Shown here: positions 26,601 to 29,636 of the stretch, one piece after another
How positions within the stretch are numbered: position 1 is the first letter of the stretch
Layout: every line of letters starts with the position of its first letter
Assembly (NCBI GenBank): GCA_916048145.1
Contig: CAJZGT010000001.1
Coordinates: forward strand, 1-29,636
DNA from: an uncultured Streptococcus sp.
Lineage (GTDB): Bacteria > Bacillota > Bacilli > Lactobacillales > Streptococcaceae
Length of the DNA: 29,636 nucleotides
Direction of reading: 5' to 3'
Program-made: the position numbers and the translations under genes
Notes under the pieces: model-generated
The model's database searches: none
Told to the model about the DNA's origin: nothing
What the model saw: only the letters and a program-made list of their open reading frames with translations

Positions 26601-27452
26601 TTGTTGCGTGATAAGGACGGCAATCCATTTGACTATCCTTACTTCATCCATGACTCTTACGATTCTAGTGATGCTATTAACAAGTTTGACTGGACTAAGG
26701 CTACAGATGGAAAAGCATATCCTGAAAATGTCAAGAGCCGTGACTATATGAAAGGGTTGATTGCCCTTCGTCAATCTACAGATGCCTTCCGACTTAAGAG
26801 TCTCCAAGATATCAAAGACCGTGTTCGCCTCATCACTGTCCCAGGTCAAAATGGTGTGGAGAAAGAGGATGTAGTGATCGGTTACCAAATCACTGCTCCA
26901 AACGGTGATATCTACGCAGTCTTTGTCAATGCGGACGAAAAAGCTCGCGAGTTCAACTTGGGAACTACCTTTGCTCACTTGAGAAAGGCCGAAGTCTTGG
27001 CTGATGAAAACCAAGCAGGACCCGTAGGAATTACCAACCCTCAAGGTCTCGAATGGACTGAAAAAGGCTTGAAATTGAACGCTCTCACTGCTGTCGTTCT
27101 CCGCTTATCTCAAGGTGGTGCCATCGTTGCCCCAGCTGTGGAAGAAAAACCAGAATTTGACCTTTCAAGCTTAAAACAAGAACAAGGGCAAAATAACAGC
27201 CAAGACAATATGTCAAACCGAGTAGTCAAACCGGAACAGCAAACTCCAGCTCCACAAACTAAACCTGATTCTGCAAAACCAGATACAAAAGTAGCTGATG
27301 CAGAAAATAAACCTAACCAAGCTACAGCTGATTCACAAGCTGAACTACCAAATACAGGAACCAAAAATGATCACAAACTCCTGTTTGCAGGAATTAGTCT
27401 CCTTGCTCTTCTAGGTCTCGGGTTCTTGCTAAAAAACAAAAAAGAGAACTAA
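23667..27452 (+). CDS. spuA: Cell-wall-anchored pullulanase SpuA
   Basis: A 1261-residue surface enzyme that cuts alpha-1,6 bonds in pullulan, glycogen and starch. Order of parts: signal peptide with YSIRSLKNGTGSV (14-26), cleavage near A44; a Pro/Thr/Glu-rich linker to about 140; two CBM41 glycogen-binding modules (about 143-245 and 251-357) with paired aromatic motifs GLWTW (161-165) and SLWYW (268-272); then an N-terminal beta domain and a GH13 catalytic domain. Catalytic residues are nucleophile D785 (GFRFDMMG), acid/base E814 (LGEGW) and D902 (AAHDN). A Pro/Gln/Lys linker leads to the sortase signal LPNTG (1227-1231), a hydrophobic segment and a basic tail. GGAG precedes the ATG. In pneumococci it binds host glycogen and helps virulence. 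Symbol pulA is also used. Confidence 0.96.
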   Translation: MRKTPSHTEKKMVYSIRSLKNGTGSVLIGASLVLLAMATPTISANENTPTTNEPSNRNTISLTQPLTDTTNIAGKNESDFSSPDSANASLEKKEEKPATEPTTPVSIPADSAPQTRQDRSSEPTTAISPAATEIKAEEPIEDNYFRIHVKKLPEENKDSQGLWTWDDVEKPSENWPNGALSFKDAKKDDYGYYLDVKLKGEQAKKISFLINNTAGKNLTGDKSVEKLAPKMNEAWLDQDHKVFSYEPQPAGTIRVNYYRTDGNYDKKSLWYWGDVKNPSSGEWPNGTDFTATGKYGRYIDIPLKDAAKDLGFLLLDRKKQGDDVKIRKEDYKFTDLKNHSQIFLKDDDETIYTNPYYVHDIRMTGAQHVGTSSIESSFSTLVGAKKEDILKHSSITNHLGNKVTITDVAIDEAGKKVTYSGDFSDTKHPYTVSYNSDQFTTKTSWRLKDETYSYDGKLGADLKEEGKQVDLTLWSPSADKVSVVVYDKNNPEKVVRTVALEKGERGTWKQTLNENSGLGISNYTGYYYHYQIERQGKTVLVLDPYAKSLAAWNSDLAKTDAAHKVSKAAFVDPAKLGPQDLTYGKIRNFKSREDAVIYEAHVRDFTSDPAIAKDLTKPFGTFEAFIEKLDYLKDLGVTHIQLLPVLSYYFVNELKNHERLSDYASSNSNYNWGYDPQNYFSLTGMYSSDPKNPEKRIAEFKNLINEIHKRGMGAILDVVYNHTAKVDIFEDLEPNYYHFMDADGTPRTSFGGGRLGTTHYMTKRLLVDSIKYLVDTYKVDGFRFDMMGDHDAASIEEAYKAARALNPNLIMLGEGWRTYAGDENMPTKAADQDWMKHTDTVAVFSDDIRNNLKSGYPNEGQPAFITGGKRDINTVFKNLIAQPTNFEADSPGDVIQYIAAHDNLTLFDIIAQSIKKDPSKAENYSEIHRRLRLGNLMVLTAQGTPFIHSGQEYGRTKQFRDPAYKTPVAEDKQPNKSHLLRDKDGNPFDYPYFIHDSYDSSDAINKFDWTKATDGKAYPENVKSRDYMKGLIALRQSTDAFRLKSLQDIKDRVRLITVPGQNGVEKEDVVIGYQITAPNGDIYAVFVNADEKAREFNLGTTFAHLRKAEVLADENQAGPVGITNPQGLEWTEKGLKLNALTAVVLRLSQGGAIVAPAVEEKPEFDLSSLKQEQGQNNSQDNMSNRVVKPEQQTPAPQTKPDSAKPDTKVADAENKPNQATADSQAELPNTGTKNDHKLLFAGISLLALLGLGFLLKNKKEN

Positions 27453-27472
27453 ACTAGCCCTCCTATAGAACT

Positions 27473-27508
27473 ATCCCCCAAGCCTTAACGCTCGGGGGAT
27501 TGATTTTT
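27473..27508 (+). terminator. Terminator of spuA
   Basis: ATCCCCC-a-AGC-cttaac-GCT-c-GGGGGAT (27473-27500), a GC-rich stem with one internal mismatch, then TGATTTTT. There is no T-run on the other strand, so it serves spuA only. Confidence 0.88.
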
Positions 27509-27551
27509 GCACAATATTTGCCGTCATAATAAACTTGATTAGGATTTTTTA

Positions 27552-28601
27552 TTAAGCCTCTTTCATGGTAAAGTAAGCCCGTACTTTTGGTGCCACTTGT
27601 GTTCCAAAAAGTTCAATAGCTCTCAGAACTTGTTCATGAGGCATGGAACCAAGCGGTAGGTGCAACATAAAGCGGTCCAAACCTAAATCCTCAATCATGC
27701 GAATCAATTTTTCTGCCACCTGATCTGGATTGCCCACAAACATAGCACCATTTGGCCCAACTTGCTCCAAATATTGCTCATAACGCAATTCCTGCCAATG
27801 CGGACGGTCTTTGGAAATAGCATCCACCACTTGCTTGGTCGGATGGAAATAATCTTTTACAGCCTGCTCGCCATCTTCAGCAATCCAACCCCAAGAATGA
27901 GCTCCAACCTTTAGTTCCTGACTGGCATAACCCGCTTCGATCCCAAGCTCACGATAAGCCTGAATCAACTTTTTAAAATAACGTGGATTACCACCAATAA
28001 TGGCATAGACAATCGGTAGACCAGCCTGAGCAATCTTCACTGTTGATTCGACATGACCACCTGTCGCTATCCACAAGGGTAATTTGTCCTGAACTGGACG
28101 AGGGTAAACTTCTTTGCCAGAAATTGTTTGGGTCAAGCGACCTTTCCAGTCTAGCTTAGTCTTTTCATTGACTAACTGGAGCAAGTCTAATTTCTCATCA
28201 AAGAGGGCTTCGTAGTCTTTCAAATCATAGCCAAACAAGGGAAAAGATTCCGTGAAAGAACCCCTTCCAGCCATAATCTCCGCACGTCCATTTGACAAAG
28301 CATCGATAGTGGCATACTGTTGGAACAAACGAATAGGGTCCATGCTTGAGAGAATGCTGACTGCACTGGTCAAACGGATTTTCTTGGTATTGACTGCTCC
28401 AGCTGCCAGAACAATCTCTGGCGCAGAAACCGCAAAATCCGTTCGATGATGCTCACCAATTCCATACACATCCAAACCAACCTTATCAGCCAGCTCAATC
28501 TCTATCACCAACTGGCGAATGCGTTCAGCATGACTGTAAGTTTGCCCAGTCCCTTCAAGCTCCGTTGTTTCTCCAAATGTTGAAATTCCCAATTCTACCA
28601 C
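27552..28601 (-). CDS. LLM-class (luciferase-like) flavin-dependent oxidoreductase
   Basis: A 349-residue TIM-barrel protein of the bacterial luciferase-like superfamily. Typical segments are LGISTFGETT at strand 1, GIGEHHRTDF, IRLTSAVSILSSMDP, the flavin-binding ALSNGRAEIMAGRGSF, and LPLWIATGGH. The substrate is unknown; relatives oxidise diverse small molecules with reduced FMN. The start is GTG (28599-28601) with AAGGAG seven bases before. It lies between spuA (convergent) and glmS (same strand) with its own promoter. The same three genes are recalled together in pneumococcus as SP_0266-SP_0268. Confidence 0.9.
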   Translation of the reverse strand: MVELGISTFGETTELEGTGQTYSHAERIRQLVIEIELADKVGLDVYGIGEHHRTDFAVSAPEIVLAAGAVNTKKIRLTSAVSILSSMDPIRLFQQYATIDALSNGRAEIMAGRGSFTESFPLFGYDLKDYEALFDEKLDLLQLVNEKTKLDWKGRLTQTISGKEVYPRPVQDKLPLWIATGGHVESTVKIAQAGLPIVYAIIGGNPRYFKKLIQAYRELGIEAGYASQELKVGAHSWGWIAEDGEQAVKDYFHPTKQVVDAISKDRPHWQELRYEQYLEQVGPNGAMFVGNPDQVAEKLIRMIEDLGLDRFMLHLPLGSMPHEQVLRAIELFGTQVAPKVRAYFTMKEA

Positions 28602-28644
28602 AGTGATTCTCCTTGTCTATTCCGGTCCTTCATTTTGAAAAATT

Positions 28645-28673
28645 ATTCTAACACTAATCTTGAGTACAAGCAA
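28645..28673 (-). promoter_or_regulatory. Promoter of the LLM oxidoreductase gene
   Basis: TTGCTT (28668-28673), a 17-bp spacer and TAGAAT (28645-28650) with TG one base upstream of the -10, on the minus strand. Confidence 0.6.
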
Positions 28674-28687
28674 CCGATTTGCTCACA

Positions 28688-28717
28688 AGAAAAAGCCTAG
28701 ATAACTAGACTTTTTTA
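28688..28717 (-). terminator. Terminator of glmS
   Basis: On the minus strand, AGTCTAG-TTAT-CTAGGCT, a 7-bp stem with one T-G pair, extended by flanking A and T runs and ending in TTTTTC (plus 28694-28711). It begins a few bases after the glmS stop. The A-run means it could also work weakly in the other direction. Confidence 0.8.
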
Positions 28718-28719
28718 GC

Positions 28720-29636
28720 TTATTCTACCGTTACTGATTTAGCAAGATTACGTGGTTTGTCCACATCAAGGCCACGGTGGAGTGTTGCAAAGTAAGCGAC
28801 CAATTGTGTTGGTACGACCATTGAGATTGGTGAGAGGTAAGGGTGTACAGTCGTAAGCACGATGTCGTCGGTATCTTTGGCTACATTCTCTTCTGCGATA
28901 GTGAGGACTTTGGCACCACGGGCTGCGACCTCTTGGATATTTCCGCGAGTATGGTTAGCAAGGACTGGATCTGACAAGAGAGCCAAGACAGGCGTTCCTT
29001 CTTCAATCAAGGCAATAGTTCCGTGCTTGAGTTCTCCTGCCGCAAAGCCTTCACACTGGATGTAAGAAATCTCTTTGAGTTTAAGGCTTGCTTCCATAGC
29101 TACGTAGTAATCTTGACCACGCCCAATATAAAAGGAGTTGCGAGTTGTTTCAAGAAGCTCACGAACCTTGGCTTCAATGGTTTCTTTCTCTGAAAGAGTT
29201 GATTCGATAGACTGAGCTACAATTGACAATTCATGAACCAAGTCAAAGTCTTGCGCTTTAGCATTGCCGTTCGCTTCTCCAACTGCTTTTGCAAGGAAGG
29301 CAAGGGCTGCAATTTGTGCTGTATAAGCCTTGGTTGATGCCACGGCAATTTCAGGACCTGCATGAAGGAGCATGGTATGGTTGGCTTCACGAGAAAGAGT
29401 TGAACCTGGGACGTTTGTCACTGTCAAGCTTGGGATTCCCATTTCATTAGCCTTGACTAAAACTTGACGACTATCCGCTGTTTCACCAGATTGGCTGATA
29501 AAGATGAAGAGTGGTTTCTTGCTGAGAAGTGGCATACCATAGCCCCACTCAGATGAGATTCCAAGTTCCACTGGTGTATCAGTCAATTCTTCCAACATCT
29601 TCTTAGAAGCAAATCCTGCGTGGTAAGATGTTCCAG
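28720..29636 (-). CDS. glmS: Glucosamine-6-phosphate synthase (glutamine-hydrolysing), 3' part
   Basis: Partial: the frame runs off the right edge, and 304 C-terminal residues are visible of about 600. The gene makes glucosamine-6-phosphate from fructose-6-phosphate and glutamine, the first step to UDP-GlcNAc for peptidoglycan. The visible part is the isomerase half with two SIS sugar-phosphate domains: it opens with GTSYHAG, then [27 protein letters not shown] and [10 protein letters not shown] in the first domain, and [35 protein letters not shown] in the second. The C-terminus [12 protein letters not shown] is the strongly conserved family end that closes the active site. The glutaminase half and the true start lie outside the window. 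Confidence 0.97.
   Translation of the reverse strand, partial: GTSYHAGFASKKMLEELTDTPVELGISSEWGYGMPLLSKKPLFIFISQSGETADSRQVLVKANEMGIPSLTVTNVPGSTLSREANHTMLLHAGPEIAVASTKAYTAQIAALAFLAKAVGEANGNAKAQDFDLVHELSIVAQSIESTLSEKETIEAKVRELLETTRNSFYIGRGQDYYVAMEASLKLKEISYIQCEGFAAGELKHGTIALIEEGTPVLALLSDPVLANHTRGNIQEVAARGAKVLTIAEENVAKDTDDIVLTTVHPYLSPISMVVPTQLVAYFATLHRGLDVDKPRNLAKSVTVE

Noticed and set aside
26481..27044. 187-codon open frame on the minus strand inside spuA
   Set aside because: Antisense to the GH13 domain of spuA; low-complexity translation, no start signals, no family.
1..29636. BOX or RUP repeats, insertion sequences, prophage, CRISPR array, tRNA genes
   Set aside because: Looked for in the intergenic gaps and none seen; the gaps are short and taken up by promoters, terminators and leaders.

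Overview
The window is chromosomal DNA of a mitis-group Streptococcus close to S. mitis, S. oralis or S. pneumoniae. The evidence is a low-GC genome, RpoB, RpoC and RecA proteins that read as pneumococcal-type, a ComX-type box before cinA-recA, a streptococcal YSIRK/LPxTG pullulanase, and gene order resembling the pneumococcal SP_1914-SP_1961 segment (recalled, not searched). No lytA or ply is present, which argues against S. pneumoniae itself. I see no rRNA, tRNA, insertion sequence, prophage, CRISPR array or obvious BOX repeat.

Layout. 1-1.3 kb: a LytTR regulator and a LiaF-like membrane protein with a paired direct repeat upstream of their promoter. 1.3-1.84 kb: a PAP2 phosphatase. 1.9-5.9 kb: a MarR regulator and a heterodimeric ABC exporter in one overlapping operon, with palindromic operators at its promoter. 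6.06-6.78 kb: a YebC-family protein. 6.9-10.85 kb: the competence locus cinA-recA-dinF. 10.9-12.9 kb: tsaE, an acetyltransferase and an LCP ligase in an overlapping operon. 13-13.6 kb: an unrecognised membrane protein. 13.7-21.6 kb: rpoB-rpoC, then ndk. All of this first 21.6 kb reads on the minus strand. On the plus strand come an Mga-like regulator (22.07-23.56 kb) and the surface pullulanase spuA (23.67-27.45 kb). The window closes on the minus strand with an LLM-class flavin oxidoreductase and the 3' half of glmS.

How it works together. The rpoBC operon has a good sigma-A promoter about 250 nt before the coding start, and a terminator-like hairpin lies inside that leader. cinA-recA carries both a competence box and a separate extended -10 promoter for recA; a terminator follows recA, and dinF has its own promoter placed so that its mRNA should be leaderless. 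tsaE shows the same leaderless arrangement. The pullulanase promoter is overlapped by a cre site, so carbon catabolite control by CcpA is expected.

The points most worth checking are the rpoBC leader hairpin, the LytTR repeats, the MarR operator array, the leaderless dinF and tsaE starts, and the 97-bp yebC-dinF junction, which looks like the unoccupied version of the pneumococcal ply-lytA region.
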